Of a stretch of 64,000 bases of DNA, positions 28,073 through 37,433 are shown in pieces. The DNA comes from Trueperaceae bacterium (GTDB taxonomy: Bacteria > Deinococcota > Deinococci > Deinococcales > Trueperaceae). How positions within the stretch are numbered: position 1 is the stretch's first letter; each line of letters starts with the position of its first letter. Location: NCBI GenBank assembly GCA_036381595.1, contig DASVCN010000019.1:101339-165338 (forward strand), read 5' to 3'. The translations under genes and the position numbers were made by a program. The notes beneath the pieces were generated by a model, which did no database searches, was not told where the DNA came from, and saw nothing but the letters and a program-made list of their open reading frames with translations.

Positions 28073-28471
28073 TCACCTTTGCTCCACGCTCAGCGCCCGG
28101 GCTGCACGCAACTCTTCGCCGTTCTCGAGGGAAACCTGGGCGCTAACGATCCAGTCGCCCGCCATGTTGAACCCGAACTCGTCACTGACGTAGAGGCCCG
28201 GTTCGACCTCCGAAGCCTGGGTTACGACCGGCACCATGCCGGCGTGAGTCATCTCGCCGATCACTTCCACTGACGCACCCGTTACACCGGCGCCGTCACG
28301 TTCCACGGTCACTCTCACCGGTGCCGCTCCCACGGTCGCTTCGCCGTCGATGGTCAACTCGACCGTCACGCCCGCCTTGGTCGCCTCACCCGTCGCGCTC
28401 GCCGCCGCACTCTCCGGGGGCTTGCAAGCCGCCAGAAGGCTCAGCAACGCGATCACTGCGAGGAGCCGCAT
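28073..28471 (-). CDS. FixH/YtkA-like lipoprotein
   Basis: 132-residue lipoprotein: short signal peptide with lipobox LLAAC (Cys about 16), then a YtkA/FixH-type Ig-like domain (TVERDGAGVTGASVEVIGEMTHAGM, with Met/His residues that could bind copper). First gene of the locus. Minus-strand TAGCAT (28478-28483) ends 6 nt before the ATG and forms part of the palindrome ATGCTAGCAT, so a leaderless and possibly operator-controlled promoter lies here. Confidence 0.75.
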   Translation of the reverse strand: MRLLAVIALLSLLAACKPPESAAASATGEATKAGVTVELTIDGEATVGAAPVRVTVERDGAGVTGASVEVIGEMTHAGMVPVVTQASEVEPGLYVSDEFGFNMAGDWIVSAQVSLENGEELRAARALSVEQR

Positions 28472-28502
28472 GCCCGGATGCTAGCATGCTGTCTCCGGGA
28501 CC

Positions 28503-28629
28503 TTAGTCCCCGCTCCTACGCCACTCCGTCGGTCCCGCTCCTAGCGCGCTCCGTTAGTCCCCGCTCCTACGGCTCCCCGTCGGTTCCAGCTCCTACGGCA
28601 CCCCGTCGGTTCCCGCTCCTACCGCATCG
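28503..28629. repeat. Five degenerate 26-bp tandem repeats
   Basis: Five head-to-tail copies (starts 28503, 28529, 28554, 28580, 28606; 25-26 bp, the last one cut short) sharing a core CCCGCTCCTAC flanked by TTAGT or TCGGT. The array covers the last codons of the DUF4062-STAND gene (stop at 28593) and runs into the promoter of the lipoprotein gene. Its translation on the minus strand (AVGAGTDG-type) forms the C-terminus of the STAND protein. Confidence 0.8.
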
Positions 28630-31277
28630 TCGCCGCGAGCCGGCGGTCGCGCAGCCCGTTCGTTCTGCAGAGACCTCGCCAAGGTTGCGACCCCCTCGGG
28701 GCTCAGCCTCGAGCCTTCGCGGCGCCGCGCCTCGATCACCGTGGCGTCCAGCCCGTTCCCGAGCCGCCGCAGATGGCCGGCGTAGAGCGTCTCCTCGGCG
28801 GGGCTCATTGGCGCATGAACCAGATCGCGTAGTGCTTCGGCTGCGCCGAGGAGCGTTGCGCCCTCCTCCAGCCGCCCGCGGTCGATAGCAAGGCAGGCCA
28901 ACCCCTCCAGGCAGCATGCCAGGTACCACTTGTTGCGAAGCTCCTCCGAGTAGCGGACCGCCTCATCGAGCAGCGAGTAGGCCCGTTCCCCATCCCCGCC
29001 CGCCAGGGCCGCCATCGCCAGGTTGTGGAGGATGAGGACGAGGGCGCTCCTGTCCCCATGTCGGCGGAAGAGCGCGGCACTCCTGTCGAGCTTGTCGATC
29101 TCCTCGGCCGCTCGGCCCTGGAAGGCCGCCAGCCGCCACAGGTAGTGCAGTACGTGCGCCTGACCCCACCAGTCCTCGAGTTCGCGATAGAGGCGGTAGG
29201 CCTCGTCGAACGTCGTTGCCGCTTCGCTCAGATCCCCCGAGTAGAGGGCGACGAGGCCGAGGCCCAGGAGCGCCGTCGCCTCCGTGTGCCTGTCGCCCAC
29301 CTTGCGACTCAACTCGACCGATGTCCGGGCCCGCTCGCGCGACGCCTGGTACTCGCCCTGCACCAGAGCCATCGCGCCAGCGACGAAGTTCGCGTCGGCC
29401 AGTTGCGACTCGCTCAACCCGTGATCCGCCTCGAGCACGCTCTCCAGCCAGTGCCGCCCCTCGTTCTGGTGCCCGCGGATCCACCAGTAGGGCCACAGAT
29501 TGGAGCCCATCCTCACCACCAGTGCGTACTCACCGTCGGTCAGAGAACGCCTCAATGCCGCGCGCAGGTTGGGATGCTCACGCGAGAGGGTCTCGAGCCA
29601 CTGCGGCTGCTCGAGGCCCCTCAGTTCGGGGGCTGCTTTCTCGGTCAGTTGCAGGTAGTAGTTGGCGTGCTTGCGACGTAGCTGCTGCGCTTCGGCGGAG
29701 GTGCGCCACAACTCCTGGGCGTACTCACGTACCGTTTCGAGCAGGTAGAAACGCGGTTCATCCTCGTTCAGCTGATGCCTTAGCAGGCTCTTGTCGGCCA
29801 GGGAGAAGAGCACCTCGACGATCTCCACCCCCTCGAGGTCGTCGTTCACCGCCTCTGCCGCCTCGAGCGTGAAGCTGCCGACGAAGAGTCCGAGCCGCGC
29901 GAACACCAACCGTTCGTTCCCGTCCAGGAGGTCGTAGCTCCAGTCGAGCGTGTGCCTGATGGTCTGCTGCCGGTCCGGCAGGTCCCGGGGACCACCGGTG
30001 AGCAGATCGAGACGCCGATCGAGCTTCTTCAGGAGTGTCTTGGGCGGGAGGAACTTGGCGCGAGACGCTGCCAGTTCGATGGCGAGCGGAAGGCCGTCGA
30101 GTCGCCGGCAGATCTCGGCGACCACGGCAACATCCTGCCCCCGCTGATCGAAATCGGGGGCTACCGACCTCGCCCGCCTGTAGAAGAGCGTGACGGCTTC
30201 GCTGCCAGTCGCCGTCTCGGCCGGCTCGTCGCGGTCAGGGAGCTCGAGGGTGGGCACGGCGAACTCGTGCTCGGAGGAGAGGCGGAGCACCGAGCGGCTG
30301 GTGACCAGCACCTTCAGCCCGCTCGCGGAGCTCAGCAGCTCGGCGACGAGGGGCGCCGCGTCGAGCACCTGCTCGAAGTTGTCGAGCAGCAGCAACGCCC
30401 GCTTGTTCCTCAGGAACCCCTTGATGCTGTCCAGCGCCGGGCTGCCACTGCCCGCGGCCAGGCCCAACGCCTGGGCGATGGCGCCGGCGACGAAGTTGTG
30501 GTCGCGAATAGGCGCGAGCGGCACGAAGTAGACGCCATCGGCGAACTCCTCCGTCAGCCCTTCGGCGACGGCCAGGCCCAGCCTCGTCTTGCCGATGCCG
30601 CCGGGCCCGCATAGCGTCACCAGCCGCACGTCGTCGGAGAGCAGCAGCCGCCTTACATCGTGTACCTGCGCCGACCGGCCCACCAGGGGCGTAGGCGGCC
30701 GCGGCAGCTCGTGGCGCTGCTGGTCGACTTCCGTATCCGATGGGGCTCCCATCTGTTCGAAGCGTTCGGTGAGGAGGAGGGCCAGGTCGTTCTCCACCAG
30801 CTCCTGGAGTTCCTCCGCATCGTTGAACGGTTTGTAGGAGGCGTTGCCGTCGAGCCGAATGGTATCCAGCAACCGCTCCAGCTCGGCTTCACGCTGTGCC
30901 GGCACCTTTACGTAGATCAGCTTGGGGCGATCGCCGCTCGAGCGGTACTCGTCCTCCAGCCCCGAGATCTCCATGTTCGGCGCCACCCAGCCGTAACGCT
31001 GCCAGTAGATGCCGATGAAGATGTGGCTCTGCTCGAGGTACGCGCGGTAGAGCTCGCGCGGCGGGTGGGGTCTGGCGCCCAGTTCGAAGAGCACGGGCGC
31101 GAGTCTGAGGTTCGAAATCCCCTTCTGTACGGCACGCCGTTCTGCCGCGAGCTCTTCGAGCGTGGAGCTGACGAACACGCGCAACCGCTGGTCGGGGGTG
31201 CGTATCGACTGAGCGCGTACCCCGTCCGTCCGCAGATCAGGAGTGACGGCCGGCGAACCGCCATCGGATAGAGCCAT
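28593..31277 (-). CDS. DUF4062 - NB-ARC/STAND ATPase - TPR protein
   Basis: 894-residue multidomain protein. An N-terminal DUF4062 domain (about 25-140) begins RVFVSSTLEELAAERRAV. Next comes a STAND/NB-ARC ATPase (about 200-500) with Walker A GPGGIGKTRLG, Walker B LLLLDNFEQV, VTSR sensor and GLPLAIELAA. A helical TPR-like region (about 560-860) follows. STAND proteins switch on ATP-driven oligomerisation; DUF4062 is a TIR-like or effector-type N-terminal domain in some. ATG 31277 has GGGA upstream; TTG 31313 is an alternative. TAGAAT (31349-31354, minus) may be its -10. It could be a signalling ATPase or defence NLR. Confidence 0.85.
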   Translation of the reverse strand: MALSDGGSPAVTPDLRTDGVRAQSIRTPDQRLRVFVSSTLEELAAERRAVQKGISNLRLAPVLFELGARPHPPRELYRAYLEQSHIFIGIYWQRYGWVAPNMEISGLEDEYRSSGDRPKLIYVKVPAQREAELERLLDTIRLDGNASYKPFNDAEELQELVENDLALLLTERFEQMGAPSDTEVDQQRHELPRPPTPLVGRSAQVHDVRRLLLSDDVRLVTLCGPGGIGKTRLGLAVAEGLTEEFADGVYFVPLAPIRDHNFVAGAIAQALGLAAGSGSPALDSIKGFLRNKRALLLLDNFEQVLDAAPLVAELLSSASGLKVLVTSRSVLRLSSEHEFAVPTLELPDRDEPAETATGSEAVTLFYRRARSVAPDFDQRGQDVAVVAEICRRLDGLPLAIELAASRAKFLPPKTLLKKLDRRLDLLTGGPRDLPDRQQTIRHTLDWSYDLLDGNERLVFARLGLFVGSFTLEAAEAVNDDLEGVEIVEVLFSLADKSLLRHQLNEDEPRFYLLETVREYAQELWRTSAEAQQLRRKHANYYLQLTEKAAPELRGLEQPQWLETLSREHPNLRAALRRSLTDGEYALVVRMGSNLWPYWWIRGHQNEGRHWLESVLEADHGLSESQLADANFVAGAMALVQGEYQASRERARTSVELSRKVGDRHTEATALLGLGLVALYSGDLSEAATTFDEAYRLYRELEDWWGQAHVLHYLWRLAAFQGRAAEEIDKLDRSAALFRRHGDRSALVLILHNLAMAALAGGDGERAYSLLDEAVRYSEELRNKWYLACCLEGLACLAIDRGRLEEGATLLGAAEALRDLVHAPMSPAEETLYAGHLRRLGNGLDATVIEARRREGSRLSPEGVATLARSLQNERAARPPARGDDAVGAGTDGVP

Positions 31278-31407
31278 AGAGCGTCCCTGCCCCTGCTGAA
31301 TTCCGCCCGACAAGAAAGAGTCGATGAGTTCGGGTCTGCTGAGCTGGGATTCTACCAGGCGGGAGGCACACAGATACAGGAGCGAACGCTCAATCTCTGC
31401 CTACGGT

Positions 31408-33126
31408 TCAACCGTTGGGGCGGCGGCGGATAGGGAGGTAGCGGGGGCGCCACAGATGGGACTCGACGAACTCCTCCAGACCCCCTGCCGGCAGCTCCCG
31501 TTCGACGACGCCCTCCTCCCTGGCGGCCTCGAGGACAGCCGTGGCCACCCGCTTGCTGGCGCTCGCCAGCTTGTCGATCCGCGGGTAGACGGCGCCCTGG
31601 CTCAACCTGCCCGCGTCGACGTACTCGGACAGTGCGAGCGCTGCCGCGGTGATCATCCCCTGGGTCACCCTTCGCACCGCGCCCAGGAGCGCCGCCAGGC
31701 CCAGGCCCGGGAAGATGAAGGCGTTATTGCCCTGTCCGATAGGGTGCCGGCTACCGCCGTAGAGGACCTCGGGGAAAGGGCTGCCAGTGGCGACTACGGC
31801 CCGCCCGGCGGTCCACTCGTAGACGTCTTCCGGTACCGCTTCGCTGTTGGCGGTGGGATTCGACAGGGCGAACACGACCGGGTAGGGCGTGTTGCGATCG
31901 ACCGCCGTCACGACCTCGCGGTCGAAGGCGCCTCGTTGGCCGGAAAGGCCCACGAGGACCGTCACCTTGCCCTCGACTACGGTCTCCAGCAGGGTCGGTA
32001 TCCTTCCATCCACCCGCCAGCCCGCCACCCTCGCGGGTTCGTGGGCGAACTCGAGCTTGTAAGGCTCGAGGCCCGGGCGATCGGTCATGATCAGGCCCTT
32101 CGAATCGATGACGAATATCCTCTCACGGGCCTCTCTCTCGTCGAGGCCCTCGCGCCGCATGCCCGCTGCAATCTGTCTGGCGACCCCGATACCGCCCGCA
32201 CCGGCGCCGTGGATCAACACCACCTGGCGAGACAGCGGTTGCTGGCTCCTCCGGCCGGCCGCAAGGAGACCGGCGAGCACGACCGCGCCGGTTCCTTCGA
32301 TATCGTCGTTGAAGGAGGGAAGGACCGCCTTGTAGCGGTCGAGGACGTCGAACGCCTTCTGCTTGCTGAAGTCCTCCCATTGCAGCAGGGCGTGCGGGAA
32401 GCGACGCCGCAGCGCCTCGACGAAACGTCCAACGAAATCGTCGTAGGCCTGACCCGTAAGCCGTTCGTGCCTCACACCCAGGTAGAGCGGGTCGTCGAGG
32501 AGGTCCTGGCGGTTCGTCCCCACGTCCAGTTCGACGGGCAGCGTCGTCGCCGGATCGATCCCAGCGGCGGCCGTGTAGATCGACAGTTTGCCGATGCAGA
32601 TAGCCATCCCGCCGAAGCCCTGATCACCGATGCCCAGGATCCCCTCGGAATCCGTGGCCACGAGCAAGCGGACGTCGGGGATCGGGAGGTGCCCTAGCAA
32701 CTGGTCGATGCGGTCTATGTTCCTCGTGCTCACCACCAGGCCGCGAGGGAAACGGTAGATGCGGCTGAACTGCTGGACCGCGAGCGCCACCGTTGGTGTG
32801 TAGATGATCGGCAGCATCTCCTCGAGGTGCCGTTCGAGGAGAGCGTAGAAGAGGATCTCGTTCCGGTCCTGCAGCATCCTCAGGAAGATGTGGCGCCCCA
32901 GGTCGGTATGGGAATCACGGAAGTTGCCGTATGCACGCTCGACCTGCTCATCGAGGGTGGACACGTGCGCCGGGAAGAGGCCGGAGAGGCTGAACTCCTG
33001 CCGCTCCTCCTCGCTGAACGCGGTGCCCTTGTTGAGCAGGGGGAGACGGGTGAGCACCAGACCCGGAAGATCGGTTTCGAGGTAGGGGTTGCCGTCGGGA
33101 TCGACGCGGCGGTGGAACTGCTTCAT
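31408..33126 (-). CDS. maeA: NAD-type malic enzyme
   Basis: Oxidative decarboxylation of malate to pyruvate and CO2. The 572-residue protein has the large malic-enzyme architecture (E. coli MaeA/SfcA-like). The substrate region is YTPTVALAVQQF and RLLVATDSEGILGIGDQG; the metal-binding part is FNDDIEGTG, and the Rossmann loop GAGAGGIGVA binds the nucleotide. Start ATG 33126 is chosen because TAGACT (33135-33140) lies 8 nt upstream and the longer frame to 33204 is Arg-rich and unalignable. It is monocistronic. Confidence 0.94.
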   Translation of the reverse strand: MKQFHRRVDPDGNPYLETDLPGLVLTRLPLLNKGTAFSEEERQEFSLSGLFPAHVSTLDEQVERAYGNFRDSHTDLGRHIFLRMLQDRNEILFYALLERHLEEMLPIIYTPTVALAVQQFSRIYRFPRGLVVSTRNIDRIDQLLGHLPIPDVRLLVATDSEGILGIGDQGFGGMAICIGKLSIYTAAAGIDPATTLPVELDVGTNRQDLLDDPLYLGVRHERLTGQAYDDFVGRFVEALRRRFPHALLQWEDFSKQKAFDVLDRYKAVLPSFNDDIEGTGAVVLAGLLAAGRRSQQPLSRQVVLIHGAGAGGIGVARQIAAGMRREGLDEREARERIFVIDSKGLIMTDRPGLEPYKLEFAHEPARVAGWRVDGRIPTLLETVVEGKVTVLVGLSGQRGAFDREVVTAVDRNTPYPVVFALSNPTANSEAVPEDVYEWTAGRAVVATGSPFPEVLYGGSRHPIGQGNNAFIFPGLGLAALLGAVRRVTQGMITAAALALSEYVDAGRLSQGAVYPRIDKLASASKRVATAVLEAAREEGVVERELPAGGLEEFVESHLWRPRYLPIRRRPNG

Positions 33127-33295
33127 GACGAGGCAGTCTACCTGCCTGCGAACCGAGTCCTTCCGTCGCCGCCCCGGCGCCGCCCGAGGGGTGGACGTGG
33201 CCACCCAGGCCGGCGAGAGTGGTTACGCGGATGAGCTGATGCTGGTGTCGGCCTACTCACCCATGCTCCCGTCGGGACTATGATGAGGAACACCA

Positions 33296-34921
33296 GTGGA
33301 CAGAGACGTCGAGGGGCAACAGCGAACGGGAGCGGGTATCTCCGAGTGGCGGGGGGGCAATGCCGAACGGCCGGACCTGCTGGAGATCTACCGGCAGGTA
33401 CTGACCGAGTGCGATATGGCTTTCTTCAGGTGTCGGGTCCTGCTTGACGACGAGGGGAGGCCGGTCGACTACCTTTTCCTGGAGACGAATCCGCGCTTCG
33501 AGGAGTTCACGGGACTCGCGAACGCCGACGGGAAGACGGGCCTGGAGCTGGTACCCGACCTCGAGTCGCACTGGATCGAGCTATACGGTCGTGTGGCACT
33601 CACCGGTGGACCGGTGCGCTTGCAGGAGGGGTCGGCCGCTGTCGATCGTTGGTGGGAGGTGCACGCGTTCCGGGTCGGCGAGCCGGAGGACCTGGAGGTA
33701 GCCGCCTTCTTCAGGGACCTCACCGAGAGCCACAAGGCCGAGAAGGAGAAGCGGGAACTCGCCCGGGCGCTGGAGACCGAGAGAGCCCGACTGATGCGGG
33801 TCTTCGATAAGGCGCCGGCCGCGATTGCCACACTGAGTGGGCCGGAGCACCGCTTCGAGATGGCCAACCCGATCTACCGACAGCTGGTGGGCCACCGCGA
33901 GCTGCTGGGCAAGACGGCGCGAGAGGCGTTCCCCGAACTTGCGGACGAGGGGTTCTTCGAACTACTCGACAACGTCTACGCGAGCGGGGAGGCGTATGTG
34001 GGCCGAGGGATCCGGGTGCCGCTCCAGCCGGAGCCGGACGCTGAACCGGTCGAACGGTATCTCGACTTCGTATACACGCCCCTCTTCGGACCGAACGAGG
34101 AGGTAACGGGCATCTTCGCTCATGCCGTGGACGTCACCGAGCACAAGTTGGCTCTGAAAGAGCTGGCCCGGGCGCACGACGAGACCGAAAGGCGGGTCGA
34201 GGAGCGCACGAGAAGACTCAGCTCGCTCAATGCCGAACTGATGCGGCTCAACGACGAGTTGGAGTCGTTCACCTACAGCGTTTCGCACGATTTGCGGGCG
34301 CCACTCAGGGGTATTGACGGGTTCACTCAGGTGTTGCAGGAGGACTACGGTCACCAGCTCGACGAGACCGCCCTCAGCTACCTCGAACGGGTTCGAGCCG
34401 GCGCTTCCCGTATCGGCAGCATCATCGACTCGTTGCTCAGCCTCTCCCGCTTGCAACGTTCAGAACTGAAGCGAGTACCGCTCAACCTCACCCGCAAGGC
34501 CAGAGAAACCATCGAACGGCTCCGCCAGGAGGAGCCCGACCGGGTGGTGGATGTTCGGATCGAACCGGGAGTGACGGCCTCGGGTGACTCTGACATGCTC
34601 CGTGTCGTCCTCGAGAACCTGCTGGGTAACGCCTGGAAGTTCACCCGCAAGGCTCACGAACCGACGATCGAGTTCGGGGTCGAGGAGGTCGATGGCCAAC
34701 ACCGCTACTTCGTGCGCGACACCGGCGCCGGCTTCGAAGGCCAGTTCGCCCACAAACTGTTCCTGCCGTTCCAGCGGCTCCATGCGCAGCACGAGTTCGA
34801 GGGGACCGGCATCGGTCTGGCGACCGTACAGCGGGTGATCGAACGCCACGGCGGCAAGATCTGGGCAGAGGGCGAACCGGGGAAAGGGGCTGCCTTCTAC
34901 TTCACGCTAGGCGACGACTGA
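33296..34921 (+). CDS. PAS-PAS sensor histidine kinase
   Basis: 541-residue soluble kinase. There are two PAS domains (about 25-150 and 155-290), a short coiled coil, HisKA with the phospho-acceptor His331 in SVSHDLRAPLRG, and HATPase_c (N box LLGNAWKF, G1 DTGAGF, G2 EGTGIGLAT). No membrane segment, so it senses cytoplasmic signals. It resembles kinases found beside bacteriophytochromes. No partner regulator is adjacent; the nearest receiver protein, at 45.6 kb, has lost its Asp. GTG 33296 follows GAGG. Confidence 0.9.
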   Translation: MDRDVEGQQRTGAGISEWRGGNAERPDLLEIYRQVLTECDMAFFRCRVLLDDEGRPVDYLFLETNPRFEEFTGLANADGKTGLELVPDLESHWIELYGRVALTGGPVRLQEGSAAVDRWWEVHAFRVGEPEDLEVAAFFRDLTESHKAEKEKRELARALETERARLMRVFDKAPAAIATLSGPEHRFEMANPIYRQLVGHRELLGKTAREAFPELADEGFFELLDNVYASGEAYVGRGIRVPLQPEPDAEPVERYLDFVYTPLFGPNEEVTGIFAHAVDVTEHKLALKELARAHDETERRVEERTRRLSSLNAELMRLNDELESFTYSVSHDLRAPLRGIDGFTQVLQEDYGHQLDETALSYLERVRAGASRIGSIIDSLLSLSRLQRSELKRVPLNLTRKARETIERLRQEEPDRVVDVRIEPGVTASGDSDMLRVVLENLLGNAWKFTRKAHEPTIEFGVEEVDGQHRYFVRDTGAGFEGQFAHKLFLPFQRLHAQHEFEGTGIGLATVQRVIERHGGKIWAEGEPGKGAAFYFTLGDD

Positions 34922-35092
34922 GGCGGCCGACCCGGCAGTGGAACCGAATACCAGTGAGAGCGAGCCGCAGATCTCCTGGCCTCTCGAGGAGGCCGTTCCG
35001 GTGGCCTCGGAGTGGTATGGTGCCTCCAACCACAAACAGGGCGAGGCAACCTCCCGAACGGCCCCCTTCGCCCTCCTGACTGCGAGGTTGAC

Positions 35093-35899
35093 GTGAAGAT
35101 CCTTTTCATCGGAGATATCGTCGGTGCGAGCGGACTCGAGTTCCTCGAGGAGCATCTCCCGCACCTGCGTGCCCGCTACGCCCCCGATTTCATCGTCGCG
35201 AACGCGGAGAATCTCTCCATCACAGGCACGAACCCCGTCTCCGGATGCGGAATGGCGAGCGAGGACATCAACCGCCTCTTCGGAACCGGAGTAGACCTCG
35301 TCACCGGCGGGAATCACTCCTGGGACGGTCCTGCGGCCGAGGCCGTCCACTGCGACCCGCGGGTGCTGCGCCCGCTCAACTATGGACCCAGGGCTCCCGG
35401 CAGAGGAGCGGCCGTCCTCGAGAAGAACGGATCGCGGCTGGGCGTGGTGAACCTCGCGAGCAGGACCGCCCTCGCTTACGTCGATCAACCTCACGACGTC
35501 CTCGAACGCCAGCTCGACGACTGGAACGGCGACACCGACGCCGTGTTGGTCGACTTCCATGGTGAGTCGGTCAGCGAGAAGCAGATCTTCGCCTGGTCGT
35601 TCGCCGGCCGCGTCGCGGCAGTAGTGGGCACCCATACTCACGTGGCGACCCTCGACAGTCGTGTCCTGCCGGGCGGGACCGCCTTCGTTACGGACGTCGG
35701 GATGACCGGTCCCAGCGGGGGCATGCAGGGGTACGATCCTGAACTCTTCCTGGATGTCATCAGGACTCGGTTGCCCAGCCGGAAGGCGGGGAAACTGGCG
35801 AGCGGACCGGTCGAACTGGGAGCGGTACTGATTCAGCTCGATGGCGGCAAGGCAACTGCGATCGATAGGATTCGCACACCGAAAGGGGAATTGGCATGA
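35093..35899 (+). CDS. YmdB-family metallophosphoesterase
   Basis: 268-residue TIGR00282-type phosphoesterase. Dimetal site residues are visible in FIGDIVG (D8), NAEN, GGNHSWD and GTHTHVATLD. B. subtilis YmdB hydrolyses 2',3'-cyclic nucleotides and affects biofilm and sporulation decisions. GTG 35093 has GAGG 5 nt upstream; the longer frame from 35012 is a shadow. Its stop overlaps the ATG of the substrate-binding protein (ATGA), which couples it to an ABC importer. Confidence 0.92.
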   Translation: MKILFIGDIVGASGLEFLEEHLPHLRARYAPDFIVANAENLSITGTNPVSGCGMASEDINRLFGTGVDLVTGGNHSWDGPAAEAVHCDPRVLRPLNYGPRAPGRGAAVLEKNGSRLGVVNLASRTALAYVDQPHDVLERQLDDWNGDTDAVLVDFHGESVSEKQIFAWSFAGRVAAVVGTHTHVATLDSRVLPGGTAFVTDVGMTGPSGGMQGYDPELFLDVIRTRLPSRKAGKLASGPVELGAVLIQLDGGKATAIDRIRTPKGELA

Positions 35900-37386
35900 A
35901 AAGACCCGTCGGACTCCTCCTCTCGCTCCTCGTCTCGGCCGCACTCTGCGGCGTGGGTCTGGCTCAGGAACTCACCCTGGCCGCAGCGGCTCAACCCGAA
36001 ACGCTCGATCCACAGGTCACGGCCGCCACTTCATCGTTCCAGTCCACGAAGTCGCTCTACGACACGCTCGTCGAGGTAGCCCCCGACGGGGAGATCGTAG
36101 CCGCCCTGGCCGAGTCGTGGGAAGTCGCCGAGGATGGATCTACAGTGACCTTCCACCTCACCGACGCGACCTTTCACGATGGCACGAGCTTCGACAGTGC
36201 GGACGTGAAGGCCAGTATCGAACGGATCGCCGACCCGGCTACGGGCTCTCCCAAGGCCAGCGAGTTCGCCACCATCAGCGAGATCGAGACTCCGGACGAG
36301 AACACCGTGGTGCTCCACCTCTCCGAGCCCACGCCCGCTCTTCTCGCCACCCTCGCCTCCGGCTGGGGCGCGATGCTCCCCTCCGAGAAGGTCGCGAGTG
36401 GGCACGACTTCGGCAACATGCCGGTGGGCACGGGTCCGTTCGTTCTGGACGAGTGGGTGCGTGACAGCTTCCTCCGACTCGATCGTTTCGAGGATTACTA
36501 CAAGGGGCCGGTCGGCCTCGAAACCGTCACTATCCGTTTCGTTCCCGACAGCGCTGTCCAGCTCCAGGGGCTCATCACCGGCGAGTTCGATGTCATCGAC
36601 ACCGTTGCCTCGGCCGACTACGGAACCGTCGAGTCGAACCCCGACCTGGAACTGGTGAGGGAGCCTTCCGGCCTCGTCCTCGTAGGCACGATCAACAACC
36701 GGCGCGAGTACCTCGACGATCCCCAGGTTCGTCAGGCGCTCAACTACGCGGTCGACAAGCAGGTCGTGCTCGACGTCGCGTACGGTGGCGGCGAGCCGGT
36801 CGGTACCTTCATGGAGGTTGGAAGCCCCTGGCTCCCCGACTCGATCGGCCACTTCGCCTACGATCCCGAGCGGGCCGAGGAGATGCTGGCGGAAGCCGGC
36901 GTGCCTGAGGAGTTCACGCTCGATATCGTGTTGCCGCAGCCCTACCCGACCCACATAACCGCCGGGCAGATAGTACAGGACATGTTGGGTGACGTAGGGA
37001 TCGAGAGCGAGATCAGGATCGTCGAATGGGGCGTCTGGTTGGCCGAGGTCTACGGCGGGCAGCACGACTTCGACATCACCGTCATCGGCCATACCGGGAA
37101 GCTCGACCCCACCGGCAGGCTCGACGGGTACGGCGACCCCGACAACAACTACGCCGGTTACGACAACGAGGAAGTAGTGGAGCTGCTGGACAGGGCGGCC
37201 AGCACCTCCGACGTCGAGGAGCGCCGAGAGCTCTACGCTCAGGTGCTCACCCTGATGCACGAGGAGGCGCCGTTCATATACTTCGGCACGCCTTTCCGTA
37301 CCTATGCCGCTCGAGCCAACGTTTCGGGGTTCTGGATCACCCCCCTCCTGGACACCTTCGATTTCCGGGATGTGAGAATCGACTGA
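35896..37386 (+). CDS. Peptide/nickel-type ABC substrate-binding protein
   Basis: 496-residue SBP of the DppA/OppA family (SBP_bac_5). The signal peptide is cleaved near GLAQE (about residue 24). Typical blocks: ETLDPQV, YDTLVE, ALAESWEV, FHLTDATFHDG and a final repeat. Such proteins bind oligopeptides, glutathione or nickel complexes. First structural gene of an import operon with two permeases. Its start is coupled to the phosphodiesterase gene. Confidence 0.92.
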   Translation: MKRPVGLLLSLLVSAALCGVGLAQELTLAAAAQPETLDPQVTAATSSFQSTKSLYDTLVEVAPDGEIVAALAESWEVAEDGSTVTFHLTDATFHDGTSFDSADVKASIERIADPATGSPKASEFATISEIETPDENTVVLHLSEPTPALLATLASGWGAMLPSEKVASGHDFGNMPVGTGPFVLDEWVRDSFLRLDRFEDYYKGPVGLETVTIRFVPDSAVQLQGLITGEFDVIDTVASADYGTVESNPDLELVREPSGLVLVGTINNRREYLDDPQVRQALNYAVDKQVVLDVAYGGGEPVGTFMEVGSPWLPDSIGHFAYDPERAEEMLAEAGVPEEFTLDIVLPQPYPTHITAGQIVQDMLGDVGIESEIRIVEWGVWLAEVYGGQHDFDITVIGHTGKLDPTGRLDGYGDPDNNYAGYDNEEVVELLDRAASTSDVEERRELYAQVLTLMHEEAPFIYFGTPFRTYAARANVSGFWITPLLDTFDFRDVRID

Positions 37387-37433
37387 CATCTGCGGGGGGC
37401 CCGGCGTGACCGCTCGGCCCCCTCCGGAACCTG

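Noticed and set aside
28503..28629. CRISPR array
   Set aside because: The units are directly adjacent with no spacers and are degenerate; no cas genes.
31324..32697. 457-residue open frame opposite the malic enzyme gene
   Set aside because: It is the antisense of a clear enzyme, has no recognisable domains, and such frames are expected at this GC content.
36031..37389. 452-residue minus-strand frame opposite the ABC binding protein
   Set aside because: The plus strand encodes an obvious DppA-type protein; the antisense frame lacks family features.
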